In this document: one piece after another, positions 13,076 to 24,882 of the stretch
How positions within the stretch are numbered: position 1 is the stretch's first letter
How the letters are laid out: each line of letters starts with the position of its first letter
From: Siphonodentalium dalli
Lineage: Eukaryota > Mollusca > Scaphopoda > Gadilida > Siphonodentaliidae
DNA: 64,000 bases
Assembly (NCBI GenBank): GCA_032622095.1
Contig: CP136066.1
Coordinates: forward strand, 49,448,911-49,512,910
Direction: 5' to 3'
The notes under the pieces: model-generated
What the model was told of the DNA's origin: nothing
Databases searched by the model: none
The model's input: only the letters and a program-made list of their open reading frames with translations
Made by a program: the position numbers and the translations under genes

Positions 13076-13746
13076 TTATCGCTTGTCCAGGATCATCTAT
13101 AAATTCTGTCCTACTTTCTAGAAAGCCAATGCCCTAAATGAATCAAATTTAAAGGGGATTTGTATATTATTTAAAGGGGCATTGTGTCCTCAGTACGTAT
13201 GTGGCTTATTTCATGCTGTATTAAATTGTAATGATGTTGAGAAAATACTATTGTATAAGTTACTTTAATATAATAGTAAATAAAATGCCATACAAAAACA
13301 CTCATTGTCGAAGCAGTCAGTTGCTATTTGCAATATTGAAATACAGTATATCGAGTTTGAATATACAAGCTCTGTTTAGTTGTTTTGAACAGAAAATTAG
13401 CTATGTGATTTTATTTATATATTACTTTTATAATAAAATACAGGTAGCCCACAATCGTGCTACAATAAAGTAACCCAGTAAGTCATGAGTGTTTGTGAAC
13501 CTGATTCTTTTCATGCAACTTTGTCTTGCGTTGGTTCGTGGAACTGGTTGTAATGAACATATTCTTTCTTAAACAATTAATGAATTTCTTGGCATATATA
13601 TAGCATGGACACCAGTCAGAATAATTTTATTGGTGCCAACAACAATATCAGAAGGTGTATTAAACCATTCGCAATGAATGTGTTATATAATTATTGTTTA
13701 TTGACCTCCAAGTATGAAGAGCTAACGAGTTATGTGGCTTATATTG
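13076..13746. other. No gene recognised
   Basis: Very AT-rich, with only short frames and no recognisable domain or repeat structure. Confidence 0.5.
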
Positions 13747-14640
13747 ACACGTATGAATACCTATACAGTGAAAAATGGGTGGCATACAAAGTCAAATATA
13801 ACTCTTTTGAGTAGTACTCATTAGGGGCAATAGCCTAACCTGTATATGCAATGCGTTGAAACCAGTTATTAGGGAGACATATATAACGAGCACGTACGTG
13901 TCTCCATAATCACGGTTTATCACCTATCAGTTAACTTGAGAAAGTTAATATTCCCACAATACCCGCGTGTGGCTTCTATATATATATGGACACGTATTTA
14001 TATATATACAATAAATAAGTTGGTGGCAAAAAAAGCCAAATATTACTCTTTTGAGTCGCAATCATTGGGGATAATAACATAACGTGTACATATGCAATAC
14101 GTTGCAGAAACATACATGCATGCTGGTTATCTTTGTCTCCTTAATAACGGTTTATTACGTATAAGTTAATCTGAGAAAGTTAATATTCCCACAATACCCA
14201 TATAGTGGCTTCTATAGACACGTATGTATATCAATACAGTAACAAATGAGTGGCATACAAAACAAATATAACACTTTTGAGTTGTAATCTTTAAGGACAA
14301 TAACCTAACATGCATATGCAATGCGTTGATATCCGTCAATAGGGAGACACATATAACCAGCATGTACGTGTCTCCCTAATCATGGTTTATTACATATCAG
14401 TTAATTTGAGAAAGTTAATATTCCCACAGTGTCCACTACGTGGCTTCTATGGACACGTATTTATACCTATACAATAACAAATTGGGTGGCATACAAAGTC
14501 AAATATAAGTCTTTGAGTTGTCATCATTAGGGACAATAACCTAACGTGCATATGCAATGCGTTGAAAACAGTTATTGGGGAGACATATATAACCAACGTG
14601 TACGTGTCTACCTAATCACAGTTTTTTACCTATCAGTTAT
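13747..14640 (+). repeat. Tandem repeat, four copies of ~235 bp
   Basis: Copies start at about 13747, 13989, 14217 and 14452, each beginning GACACGTAT. They continue through a GTGGCATACAAA-like segment, a TATGCAATGCGTTG segment, GGGAGACATATATAAC, GTACGTGTCTCC and GAGAAAGTTAATATTCCCAC. The last copy is truncated near 14640. Spacings of 242, 228 and 235 bp indicate indel divergence. Confidence 0.85.
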
Positions 14641-14654
14641 CATTTATTATATTA

Positions 14655-14880
14655 ACTCGCCACGTTATAGTATGGGGGGAAAAGTCATATTGTACTCCCA
14701 AATGTCATATTGGACTCCCGAGTGTACAATGCCACGTTATATTGGGACTCTGTGACGTAACGAATTACCTATTGCGAAATAAACAGATTTAGCAAACGTT
14801 TCACTTCCGCGTTGAGTATTTTTTATTGCCGTGTTTACTGTTCCAAATCAAATCATGCATACTGTGTGTTTCGTCATCAC
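14655..14880 (+). repeat. Dispersed repeat with AAAGTCATATTG motifs
   Basis: Contains GAAAAGTCATATTG, TGTCATATTGGACTCCCG and further on CGTTTCACTTCCGCGTTGAG. The last block reappears inverted near 36020 (CTCAACGCGGAAGTGAAACG), and the first pair reappears inverted near 36680-36735. This is one family in two orientations, with no coding capacity. Confidence 0.65.
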
Positions 14881-15094
14881 GGTTTCTACAAATAAAATGC
14901 GAGCGCACAATATCCATGTAACTTGTTAGTTTTTTATCATTCTACATTTATATGTATCTGATTTAAAAAATAAAACGATGAAAATACTAGGCACACACAC
15001 ATAGTAAAATACTGGTATATAAGCCTTTTATCAAAGTCGGAATGTCATTTTGAAAAGATAAGAGATCACCCATGACTATCTTTAAACGATTTAG

Positions 15095-15900
15095 AATTTG
15101 GAAAGTTGACGCATAATTTGGTCGCCTATTATAAAAAATAACCAAAAACAACCATGTCATCGATGACCTTTCACCTATTAAATGGCGATCGCGATCTTAA
15201 AAAAAAATCGTATTAGTAGCGAAAACAGGAATGCATGTTTACATAGCACGTGTCTAATTATGCCAGCTAATGGGATTTTATATTCGAGAACAGTTGAAGC
15301 TGCTTTCACAGACCTGCGGCGGACGCACAAGGCCAACGCTATCGGGTTTGTGGCTGACCACTGGCACTGCGCATAAACCGATAGCCGCAGACACTGCACG
15401 CATGTGTCAGCCGCAGGTCTGTGAAATCAGCTTTAACTTCAGACAGACAAAATTGCGACTACGACCTCCAAGTCATCTGGCCATTTGAACGGGTTCCAAA
15501 CAATTATGTTTCGAGTGAAAAGGTCAGAGGTAGCAAATTACTCTAAATGACGCGGAACGTGAAATGTTGACGCATCATTTTGTCGTATATTGCAATTTTA
15601 GAAGATATGAACACTTCAATTAAAACAAGTTGTAAATTTTCAATGAGCTTCCCACAACAATCATGTGATCGATTTTGCAAAAAAAATGTATTGGTAATCG
15701 CATTAGCTCAAATATGACTGTACGATTACACACCACATGTCCCAATTAGGCCAGATAAAGGGATTTTATAATCGACAACGGTTAAACCACAAGACAGACC
15801 ACCACACTGTTGGTCCAACCAAATTGCGACCACGCCCTTTAGGCCATGTGTACGTGTGAACGGGTCCCAAACCATATTCTTGCATATGGCGAAGTCCACC
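15095..15900 (+). repeat. Two tandem diverged copies of a ~480-bp unit
   Basis: Copy 1 (about 15095-15540) and copy 2 (about 15575-15900) share, in order, a TGACGCAT..TTTGTCG/TTGGTCG start, an ATCATGTnATCGAT-like segment, GGGATTTTATA, CAAATTGCGACnACG and GAACGGGT(T/C)CC. The fold-back element at 15292-15438 is present only in copy 1. Confidence 0.65.
15292..15438. mobile_element. Fold-back element inserted in one copy of a duplication
   Basis: Terminal inverted arms of about 36 bp (AGTTGAAGCTGCTTTCACAG and complement, extending through ACCTGCGGC) enclose about 75 bp that contains a second, inner inverted pair around GCTATCGG. It is absent from the paralogous position of the tandem copy downstream. 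Confidence 0.75.
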
Positions 15901-16146
15901 CGTTATGTGTGTACACCTCCTTTGGTAAGAAATACTGCTGACCTTGTGATTTTGATTGCGAATTATAAATGTTATACCTAAACAGAATACAACCAAAGCA
16001 TATTATGCAATCTGATTGTTAACATTTATGAGGCCTGATAACCCTGACTAGATCACAGGACGTATAACTGTTATATTTATATATTTACATACACCTGATA
16101 TCTCTTCCGATTTCCCCATAGCGTTACGGTAGACACGCCCCCTTAT

Positions 16147-16208
16147 TCAATGCGTTCATAAATCTATGAACGTAACGTCACGTTCAATGTCGTTCATAGG
16201 TTTATGAA
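16147..16208. repeat. Nested palindrome
   Basis: GTTCATAAATCTATGAAC and GTTCATAGGTTTATGAAC are each hairpins and are also complementary to each other across about 20 bp, giving a 62-bp imperfect palindrome. Confidence 0.75.
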
Positions 16209-16423
16209 CACATTGTTCCCGGAAATCACCGGGGATTGTCGGACATTACCGACTGCTTGAGTATCTAGTCAGCCAATACGCCAAGGATTTGATAGCAAAC
16301 AATATGTAATCGAGGTTCACGATTGGATGGCTTGTGGCATCTGATCGCGAGCACGGGTGGCACAAGATGTTCGGTTGACTATCAGAATGTTGGTTATCAT
16401 ATAATTCCATAATATGTCAAATA

Positions 16424-16570
16424 TAGCGAATTATCGAAATATGAAATACAACGAAAAAGCGAAATATGAAAATACAGCGAAATAGCACGAAAAATCGAAA
16501 TAGGAAAATACAGCGAAATAGCGAAATAGGGCGAAATATAGAGCAAAATATAGAAATAGGAAATTATTTT
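16424..16570 (+). repeat. Purine-rich GCGAAATA simple repeat
   Basis: Irregular iterations of GCGAAATA/GAAATAG-like words run for about 150 bp on this strand with almost no pyrimidine tracts. The following 60 bp repeat TAATAACGGACATATTTG twice. Confidence 0.75.
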
Positions 16571-16677
16571 TATAAACGAAATAACGGACATATTTGAAAA
16601 AAGTGTTTTTGACTTAATAACGGACATATTTGGAGAAGTGTTTTAAAGAGCGTAAGTATATAAATATGAATAATAAA

Positions 16678-16811
16678 CGGCGGACTCAACGTGGTCATGG
16701 GTTTTGACTCCGATAAAAAATCAGCAAACTCCGCATGAACACCTTTGGGGTTTATGCAGTTTGCTGAATTTTTCTCGCGGTCAAAATCCCATGACCACAT
16801 TGAAACCGCCG
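16678..16811. mobile_element. Fold-back (snap-back) MITE
   Basis: Arms of about 60 bp begin CGGCGG and end CCGCCG. Each arm carries GTGGTCATGGG and TCAGCAAACT, with a tiny loop near ACACCTTTGGGGTT. No coding capacity. Confidence 0.85.
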
Positions 16812-17455
16812 TTCATTTCTTATATAAAACAAAGTGCACCATTCCAAATTTCATGCATAGAAACAAGTTTTATTCCACACCGAGATGCCAGGCCAGATGG
16901 CACTGAGTAAAATTTTATTCCATAAAATTATATGGATAGCATACACACACTGTTTACATTTAAAACATTACATGTTTCTGAAATACGCTCAAATTCTTTC
17001 ATCCTATCTGTGGTTCTACGTAACTCTGGGTGAGAATTTCACACTATATGTGCCATGAATATGAATGAGCTAAGATCGCATGTAGTAACATCATGATTTA
17101 TAATGGAATATGCAATGGTTTGAATGTAATCAATTTCAATTGGGGGAGGGTCCGGGAGGGTGCGCGTGATCTTTTTTTGGATTTACAGCTGGGAGTTACC
17201 GTTCAAATCTCGAGATTAACGGGGTCTTTATTGGTGTTATATGGTGCTGACAGGTTCATTTAATGACAAAATTACGATTAACCAATTAAGCTGGATAAAC
17301 AACACATGTGGCGGCACACGTCGGTTTCATTTGCGGCCCAACCAAATATACCACATGTAATTTCATTAGGTTGTCGCTTGAGGGATCTAGCAGGAATAAT
17401 ACGCATCGTAGCATTGATCTTGGTTACGAGCACTTTTGGGGTCCGTGAAGTTGGA
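16812..17455. other. No gene recognised
   Basis: AT-rich single-copy-looking sequence with nothing recognisable. Confidence 0.5.
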
Positions 17456-18010
17456 TCGAAGTTCGAAATTCGGTAGAGATTCGACCCCCACTTTTGTTTG
17501 CCTCAAATGCATTGTTGTGTTCCAATTCGTGCTCCCCTGCTCGAATTTTGGGTCAAAAGTGATTTTTTTTCCACTTTTTCTGAGATACTGCTGGACTTGG
17601 AAAATTTAGCCACGGCGCTGGACTTCGAGCAGGGAAACACGAATTGGAACACAACAATGCACTTAAGGCAAACAAAAGTGGGGGTCGAATTTCAATCTGA
17701 ATTTCTAACTTCAATCCAGATCGAAATTCGCCCAGATTGAAATTCAAACCTATAGATCGAGTAATTTCTCGAAGCTGAGCGTTAGTTTGCTTGATTCTCT
17801 TATGGAAAGTATCAAACATACCAAATTTCAGCTCAATCCAGCCATAAACAATGCCACTTCCCTTCGGCACCTTAATATTGAAGGCGAAGTCCAGCGCCGT
17901 GGCTATAAATTTTCCAAGTCCAGCAGGGGGGGGGGGGGGTCGGAAAAAAATTCCAGGCACGTATGATGGGGTGGGTGGGTGGGTGTCTCTCGGGTCCAAA
18001 AAGCTGTTTT
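17456..18010. mobile_element. Composite fold-back repeat with a 14-G run, copy 1
   Basis: An inverted pair built on TCGACCCCCACTTTTGTTTG and its complement (17480 and 17660 regions) surrounds GGGTCAAAA..TTTTTCTGAGATACTGCTGG. It is followed by a 14-G homopolymer (17926-17939) and, 28 bp on, GGGGTGGGTGGGTGGGTG. The same parts occur inverted at 19246-19995. Reading frames across it (for example 17553-18023 on the minus strand) are repeat translations and not genes. Confidence 0.8.
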
Positions 18011-18760
18011 TTCCATGTGCCAAATTTTTTTTCCATTCCTGCTATTGAGTCTTATTTTGATGTGTTTTGAACAGAAACAGGTCATATATTGTTAATAGTA
18101 ATGCTATACTATATATAGAGGTTATCAGTAGTTGGATCAGTTGCACAATGGCCAACAATAACCCAAATTCAACTTGATAGAACTAGAAACTGCGCTATTG
18201 GAAAATTTAATTTAATCAGGATTCCATCTACTGATACAACAAAATAAGAATAACTATGCAGAACTCAGCTGAAAATAAGCAATAAAATGAAAGCACATTT
18301 GACCATATGAGACATGGAAATAAAGATATAATAAATAATGGAATAAAATATACTTTTGACAACATAAAACATAAAATCTTAACAAATAAATTGAAGGCCA
18401 GCCGGGCCAGCTTGAACAATTTCAAATTGTTTTCCAAGTTAATGTGGATCAGCTTGTAATGTTGATCACAGTAACACAGATTTTATCGTCACTGATATCG
18501 TGAGCAAAAAAGAAGTGAGATTGGGCTATCCATCCATATTATTCCCAATTATTACGAAGCCTATTACTTCAAGCAGTGGCTACCAGCCTGCCATTACACG
18601 CTATAACATGTTTCCTCAGTTCTGGTTTCTGAGATGCACCAAGAAGAGTCACGCGTGTATATCATGGTTGTGTTTGGTATTAGCATTATTCTTCAAACTG
18701 GGATAAACTGGGATGAACAGTTGTATTTCCACATGTTTTGATAAACAATTTGGTTCCAGC
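18011..18760. other. No gene recognised
   Basis: AT-rich spacer. Short frames at 18228-18437 and 18500-18706 have no supporting features. Confidence 0.5.
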
Positions 18761-18935
18761 AATACAGTAATGAACTAATTAAACGACTCCATAACCACAG
18801 CAGAATAATGGGTAATTTTTTCAGGGGAGAGCTTTCCGATGAATGACAGCAAGCCATATTTCCAACTAAATCCTGAAAAATTACCCATTATTTTGCTGTG
18901 GTTATGGAGTCAATTAATTAGGGCATTACTGTATA
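18761..18935. mobile_element. Fold-back element with ~64-bp arms
   Basis: The left arm starts ATACAGTAATG and includes GACTCCATAACCACAGCA and AATGGGTAATTTTT. The right arm is its complement ending CATTACTGTAT. The loop is about 45 bp. High arm identity suggests a fairly young insertion. Confidence 0.85.
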
Positions 18936-19245
18936 TCACATAGCAAATATCAAAATATCAAATAATCTGAAATTTGTTGTACCGGTACCATGTACTCAAA
19001 TGTGATTATGTGACTAGATCATGTGACTATATATTATGAAAATGAATGTTAATAAAAACTTTGGCACTCTGCCTATATATCCCTAGAAATGTGATTATGT
19101 TGACACATTTCTTGATTAATGACATTTATATGATAAATTCGAATAGTATCGTTATCTCATTATGCACTGTTCTATTCAAATATCGCGCAATAAATTATGA
19201 TAATGCAGAATAATCAGCTATTTGGTTGCTCAGTTGATAATTTTC
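18936..19245. other. No gene recognised
   Basis: AT-rich spacer with no feature seen. Confidence 0.5.
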
Positions 19246-19995
19246 TCAAATTTAGGGGGGTGGGTATCCAAAACTGACCGGAAAAAAATTCCTGAAACGG
19301 AAAAAAAAAGGGTGGGTGTCCAAAATTGCCTGGAAAAAAAGGCCGGAAACGGAAGAAATTGGGTGGGTGGGTCCCCCGAGGCCGGAAAAAATTAAAATGA
19401 TCATACGTGCCTGGAATTTTTTTCCGACGCCCCCCCCCCCCCCCCCTGAGTCCAGCAGTATCTCAGAAAAAGTGAAAAAAAATCTCTTTTGACCCAAAAT
19501 TCGAGCAGGGGAGCACGAATTGGAACACAGCAATGCATTTAAGGCAAACAAAAGTGGGGGTCGAATTTCAATCTGAATTTCGAACTTCAATCCAGATCGA
19601 AATTCGCCCAGATTGAAATTCAAACATATAGATCGAGTAATTTCTCGAAGCTGAGCGTTAGTTTGCTTGATTCTCTTATGGAAAGTATCAAACATACCAA
19701 ATTTCAGCTCAATCCAGCCATAAACAATGCCACTTCCCTTCGGCGCCTTGATATTGAAGGCGAAATTTTCTAAGTCCAGCGCCGTGGCTAAATTTTCCAA
19801 GTCCAGCAGTATCTCAGAAAAAGTGAAAAAAATAATTTTTGACCCAAAATTCGAGCAGGGGAACACGAATTGGAACACAACAATGCATTTGAGGCAAACA
19901 AAAGTGGGGGTCGAATCTCCACCGAATTTCGAACTTCGAACTTCAATCTAACTTCACGCGAATCTCCACCGAATTTCGAACTTCGATCCAACTTC
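19246..19995. mobile_element. Composite fold-back repeat with a 17-C run, copy 2
   Basis: Carries several GGGTGGGT blocks (19255-19375), a 17-C homopolymer (19430-19446) and then two rounds of the module CTGAGATACT-like/CAAAATTCGAGCAGGGG/AACACGAATTGGAACACA/CAAACAAAAGTGGGGGTCGA seen at 17456-18010. Between them, a run around CATTTCAGCTC-like sequence and TCCAGCCATAAACAATGCC is shared near-identically with 17830-17860. Internal duplication makes a 208-codon minus-strand frame that is not a gene. Confidence 0.8.
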
Positions 19996-21849
19996 ACGGA
20001 CCCGCACTTTTGAGGAGCTTTCTTAATCTTCAAGTATTTTTCGCAAATTGCCCAGACCATCTGGTGTGTTAAACTCTTCCCTAAACCGAAATGAGGCCAG
20101 TCCGTCCCATTTAAATCGCGCGATGTGGCTTCGCGCGCAACGGAAACGTCTCATGCTGTGAACCATGTATGAATTTACCAGTATTACTAAACTGAATTCC
20201 AAGATAATTCTGACACTTGGGAGTAATGGGAGCCAAATCTGACTGGTTACACAAATCAGTACAATCATATATATAATCTTACTACCGGCTCTGGTGTACT
20301 TCCGTACACAAAACTACACAATAATTGTTTAAATACAAGCACCATCGGTCTCTATTGGCACAATTCAAGTACAATTGCATTTTAGATTGGAATTTACGAA
20401 ACTATTCATACATATAAAGCTGGACATCAATATTGGAACACACACAGGATAAATTTCTATCAGGCTAATTGATAACCTTATATCGAGTTACAACAAACGA
20501 GGCCGCATCGACAAGTTCGTGGCATCTGTGCACTGGCTGATTTATTACCTCTTGCGCGATGAGGTGAAATCAAAGAGATACCGATACCGGATATGGCATT
20601 AATTTGTCCATACATTAGGAAGAAAATTCCAGGGATATACATGTACGATGGGTTCTTCTCAGAAGATAGCAGTCATTCTACTTACATATTTGGGACTGGC
20701 CACGACTGCAACAGTTACCATTCTGTAGTCGATCCCAGTCTATCTGCTATATTTTCATGACAATTACTTTACTTAATGCGTGTTAATCGTCGATAATCGT
20801 TCTTGGCTGCGTGGTATTCTCGTGGTGATTCCTTTGTGCGATTGGCAGCATCATTTTATTTAACGGAAATTTTATCGAAATTCAACCCGTCGATTGCAAA
20901 AATTGGCCCAAAGAAAGTAAAGATACCAATATACCGCGATTACTCATAAAAATATGTTATATTGTGTGTGCTATAAAATATGCATATGTGCATATATATG
21001 AAATTACTTTGATACTAACAATTCTTGAAAATTTTATTAATTGTTGAAAATGAGCATTTTAAATTAAATTTGGAAAAACTAAATTTTATTTATATAAATT
21101 TTGATCCCAGTATTCAAAACAAATTAATTTAAATTTAAAACTTTAGTTACGTTTTGGACATTAAATTCGATATTTTAAAGTGATCTGAAACACTCCGGTA
21201 GGGTGATGAAATAGAAATGGAGAATATCTTGCTGAAAGTAGTTATTTTTACAAATATTATATCCAAATTGACAGAACAAACCGTAATTCTTATATATATA
21301 CATTAAATACAGTGACCCCCGATGGCGAAATCATTTGTGTTAATTTACCGCCGATAGTTGCGTCCCGAATCTGGAAGTAAATATTTATAATTGAGCGTAT
21401 AATATAGTAGTTCAGACGATGTTTTCTATGAAGTGGTACGGTCGATTTGTTTGAGATTTTCGGCAATGTTAGTAGAATTCATACATCCCCTCATGGCATA
21501 GCGCATGCATACTAACTAATCAGTTTCACGCGTCCGAACAAGTGCATAATATGTCTTTAACTTATGAATTTTTGTAATGTTATATCCAATTTTTCACCCA
21601 TTTGTTAGAACACGATATCGCCGCACAAACTACCGAAACCATTTGCGTACATGTAATATGAACAAACACAAGAAAATAGTAATGCCAACTAAAATAAAAT
21701 GCGACAACAAAACATGACATGGATATAAAGGCCATAGACACAGATAAACAAATATGATATATATATATAATTCAATATATGAAATTGTTTTTTATTATAA
21801 AAGATTTTATCTGACAATTCTGTATTCATTGACGCTAAGACCACGTGCG
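19996..21849. other. Largely featureless, AT-rich
   Basis: No gene is supported apart from a possible short signal-peptide reading frame at 20648-20731. The 20900-21300 part is extremely AT-rich. Confidence 0.45.
20648..20731 (+). CDS. Possible first exon with a signal peptide (weak)
   Basis: A 27-codon frame starts with ATG in the context ACGATGG. It begins with a short polar stretch followed by a strongly hydrophobic core (AVILLTYLGLA) and a small-residue TTAT region, which would fit a secretory signal. It ends in a TAG at 20729-20731. A weak GT at about 20728 could serve as donor. No downstream exon can be matched to it, so it may be a chance frame. Confidence 0.18.
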
Positions 21850-21960
21850 ATTTTTCCGTGTTTTTTCCAGGGGGGGGGGGTCTGCAAAAAAATTCCGTAT
21901 ATAGGGCCGGGGTGGGTGGGTGGTCCAGAGGCGGAAAAAATGGTGCTTGTAAATTTTTTC
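21850..21960 (+). mobile_element. G-run repeat family, copy 3
   Basis: TTTTTTCC then an 11-G run (21870-21880), TCTGCAAAAAAATTCCGTAT, GGGGTGGGTGGGTGG and GGCGGAAAAAATGG. The order and spacing match the copy at 17926-18010, and the whole is nearly the complement of 23440-23525. Confidence 0.75.
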
Positions 21961-22479
21961 CAAAATGTGTTTTTATCAAACAATTTACAAGTACTGACCA
22001 TGTAATGTTGTTTGTAAGCATGTTAGTACCATGCTTGTTGGTATAGGGCTATATAGGCAGCTAAAGTGACTCTTTAGCCTCAGATTTAGCAACATTCTGG
22101 ATTTCACAGTATCCCGGACCACTTGATAGTGGACCACTGTATTAACGTTCAGGAAACTTATGATCAACGGAAGAAATATTTAGTAACAAAATTAATATAT
22201 CACCCAGTTGTATTATCTGAATAAAAGTAATAAAACAAAAAAACTCTATCACAAATTGGATACTACATGGTGAATACTCTATGATGACTACTAGTAGATA
22301 TAATTAACCTGATTGTTGCATAACATGAAATTGAAAAGGGTATCTCATAAATTTCTAATGTCTGAAATACTCTCTTGTTCTGGCATGTAATCAAATTCAT
22401 TCCTTCTGGTTATTTCTCATCTTGAATGATTGCAAGTAATGTTAATTTGCAACAATTATCCAAATAAAACTGAATTGGT
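21961..22479. other. No gene recognised
   Basis: AT-rich sequence without domains or repeats that I can define. Confidence 0.5.
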
Positions 22480-22985
22480 TATGAAGAATGACATTACTGT
22501 TTACTGCTCAGACAATCCCAAATGAAGGTGACGCTATTCTCATTGAATTTCCGAACTTCATCTGGGAGCTTTACTGCTCAAAAAGACGAAATAAAAATAC
22601 TAATTGTATACTGTTATCACTTACAAATAGATGAACTGAAATAATGTGATGAATTCAGATGCATTGAGAAATGACATTCAATTCTTCATTCTGGTCTATC
22701 ACCATACCAAACCACATCAAAATTTGACAACCGACACTTAACTTATATTGCAAAAACTTTGTATGGATTGAATTTCATAAAGTCGAACAGGGCCCATAAC
22801 TCTGGTAGGCATTGGTGGTCACAACCCGCGATATTATGCATATTCGTCCCCCATTTCTGGTCCGTCACCATGCCATAGGGCATCAAATATGACAACTGAC
22901 TCTTGAGTTAAAATTCAAAATGTTTGTATGGACAGACGGCTCGAGACGTCAACTATATACCCGCCGACTAATATCGGGCAGTATA
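22480..22985 (+). repeat. Dispersed repeat of bivalve type with two internal subunits
   Basis: Two related subunits of about 180 bp (ATTCTGGTCTATCACCATACC near 22690 and TTTCTGGTCCGTCACCATGCC near 22855) each continue to TTTGTATGGA. The segment also contains GGGCCCATAACTCTGG and ends GACGTCAACTATATACCCGCC. From memory, non-coding repeats with this pattern (a phrase about the call CATAACTCTG, then an ACTATATACCC tail) are frequent in bivalve genomes. That attribution is recall and not a search. Confidence 0.6.
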
Positions 22986-23369
22986 ATAACCATATATCTA
23001 TGTGTATACCTAACCAAAAAACAATCCCCCTCCCCACCCCATTCCGTTGGATAAGACTAAAGAGTTCTTTGGTCATGCACATATAATTGTGGAACCCCTG
23101 ACCTGTTTACCACTATTTACACTGGCCAGTGTTCTCTGTCAGACACAACACACTCGATATATTAAGGCTATAATGGGGTCTAGGGCAATTTGACATATAG
23201 TGTACCTACACAATGCTTAATAGTGTTGTTAGATACTGAAAACACCAGGAAACACATGGAAATACAGTATATTTTTCGTTTTTCTGATCTGTGTTTACCA
23301 ATTAGTAAGGCAGTTAACACAGTTATTGAAGAACAGCTAAAAAAAACTCTGAAATTTTGATAAAAACAT
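22986..23369. other. No gene recognised
   Basis: Spacer between two repeats; nothing recognisable. Confidence 0.5.
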
Positions 23370-23525
23370 GAGAAACGGGGGGTGGGTCCCCAAAATTTTG
23401 GAGGAAAAAAATATTTTTTTTGCAAAAATGGGGTGGTGGGTCCCTCGAGGTCGGAAAAAAACTTTTTGGGCCCTATATGTGCAATTTTTTTACAGACCCC
23501 CCCCCCCTGGTTTTTTCCGTGTTAA
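23370..23525 (-). mobile_element. G-run repeat family, copy 4 (inverted)
   Basis: GGGGGGTGGGTCCCC, GGGGTGGTGGGTCCC, GTCGGAAAAAAAC, GGGCCCTATAT and TTTTTTTACAGA precede an 11-C run (23497-23507), then CTGGTTTTTTCCGTGTT. It is the complement of the 21850-21960 arrangement and shares CCCTATAT. Confidence 0.75.
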
Positions 23526-23911
23526 AATGTTGGCCACGCGTGGTTTTGAAAACACCACGGGCCTTGTATACTGTGGTTGACACATCTTGACTTCTAGAAT
23601 ATACCGTGGCGCATCCATTCTAACAATACCCCTCTCCCAATCATGTTGACTTGCTATAGTGAACAGTCATTGAAGTTTTAACTAATCTAGCCGAAATGTA
23701 GGCTAAGCGTTTTTTGGAATGCGTAACCGTCTATGACGTGTCATCGGTCGACCCCATTCATGACTGCTTTGATGGATACGCTCACAGTATGTAGCCCACC
23801 ACGCATGTGTACCGTCATGTATCAATCACCATAACGAATGCAAATTTAGCCCTCCCCGGTTCTTGTAATTTAACAGAACCCAGCTGTTCGAAGCCAAAGT
23901 TAAACTATCTC
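23526..23911. other. No gene recognised
   Basis: Spacer; nothing recognisable. Confidence 0.45.
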
Positions 23912-24882
23912 TTAATTGCTGATTATTAGTGCCTCTTCAAAACCATTATAGGTAAACAAAACCAATCCCGTGACATTCCCTGCGTCATGTCACTTTTTTG
24001 CATCAATTTCTCCACATATCTCCATGAAATAATAATAAACGCTCTTTAATGATTGTATATCAATGAAATCATCTGAGGTCAAAGACGCCTATCACGTGAA
24101 ATCACCTGGTCGGGTGATTCATCTGTACCAATTTTTCTTCATATACTTTGAGCCTATAGCGAATGCCTTCATTGCTCGCATTTGCCCACTAAAGTCGTCT
24201 GAGATCAACGTCATCCGGATAGAGTTTTTTTTTTTTTTTTAATTGCTAATTATTAGTGCATCTTTAAATCGTGTGAGGTCAACACACCCAATCCTTTGAC
24301 ACGCCCTGCGTCATTCCAGTTTTGTCACAAATTTCCCCCACTCATCTTCAGGAATCAAAATAAACGCTCTTTATTGATTATATGACAATGTAAGTCATCT
24401 GAGGTCAAAGACGCCTATCGCGTGACAACCACCTGGTCGGGTGATTCATCTGTACCAGTTTCCCTACATATACTTTGAGCATATAACTAACGCTCTTTAT
24501 TGCTCACATTTGTCCATTAAAATCGTCTGAGATCAGCGGCATCCGGATACAGTTACATTTATCTTTTAATTTCTTATTATTAGTGCATCTTTAAATAATT
24601 TGAGGTAAAAAAAACCCATTCCCTTGACATGCCCTGCGTCATTCGACTTTTGTCACCAATTTTCTCACATATCTTCTGGAATGATGATAAACGCTCTTTA
24701 TTGATTATATACCCATGTAAGTCATCTTGGGTCGAAGATGCCTATCGCGTGACATTCATCAAGTTGGTGGTTCATTTGTACCAATTTTCCTACAAATACT
24801 TTAAACTTATAAAGAACGCTCTTTATTGCTCAAATTTGATCCTTAAAGGCGTCTGAGGTCAACGGCATCTATACCACACTAT
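23912..24882 (+). repeat. Three tandem copies of a ~326-bp unit
   Basis: Copies start at about 23912, 24239 and 24566 (TTAATTnCTnATTATTAGTGC). Each carries CCCTGCGTCATnnnACTTTT-like sequence, an AAACGCTCTTTA word, GGTCAAAGACGCCTATC, GGGTGATTCATCTGTACCA-like sequence and a second CTCTTTATTGCTC-like word. The unit is unrelated to the satellite at 1-5660 apart from the AACGCTCTTTATT word. Confidence 0.88.

Noticed and set aside
13747-14640. CRISPR-like array
   Set aside because: Units of about 235 bp with diverged whole-unit homology and no unique spacers, in eukaryotic DNA.
17553-19878. 156- and 208-codon minus-strand frames near 17.5-19.9 kb
   Set aside because: They translate the same duplicated fold-back/G-run repeat and are duplicated along with it.
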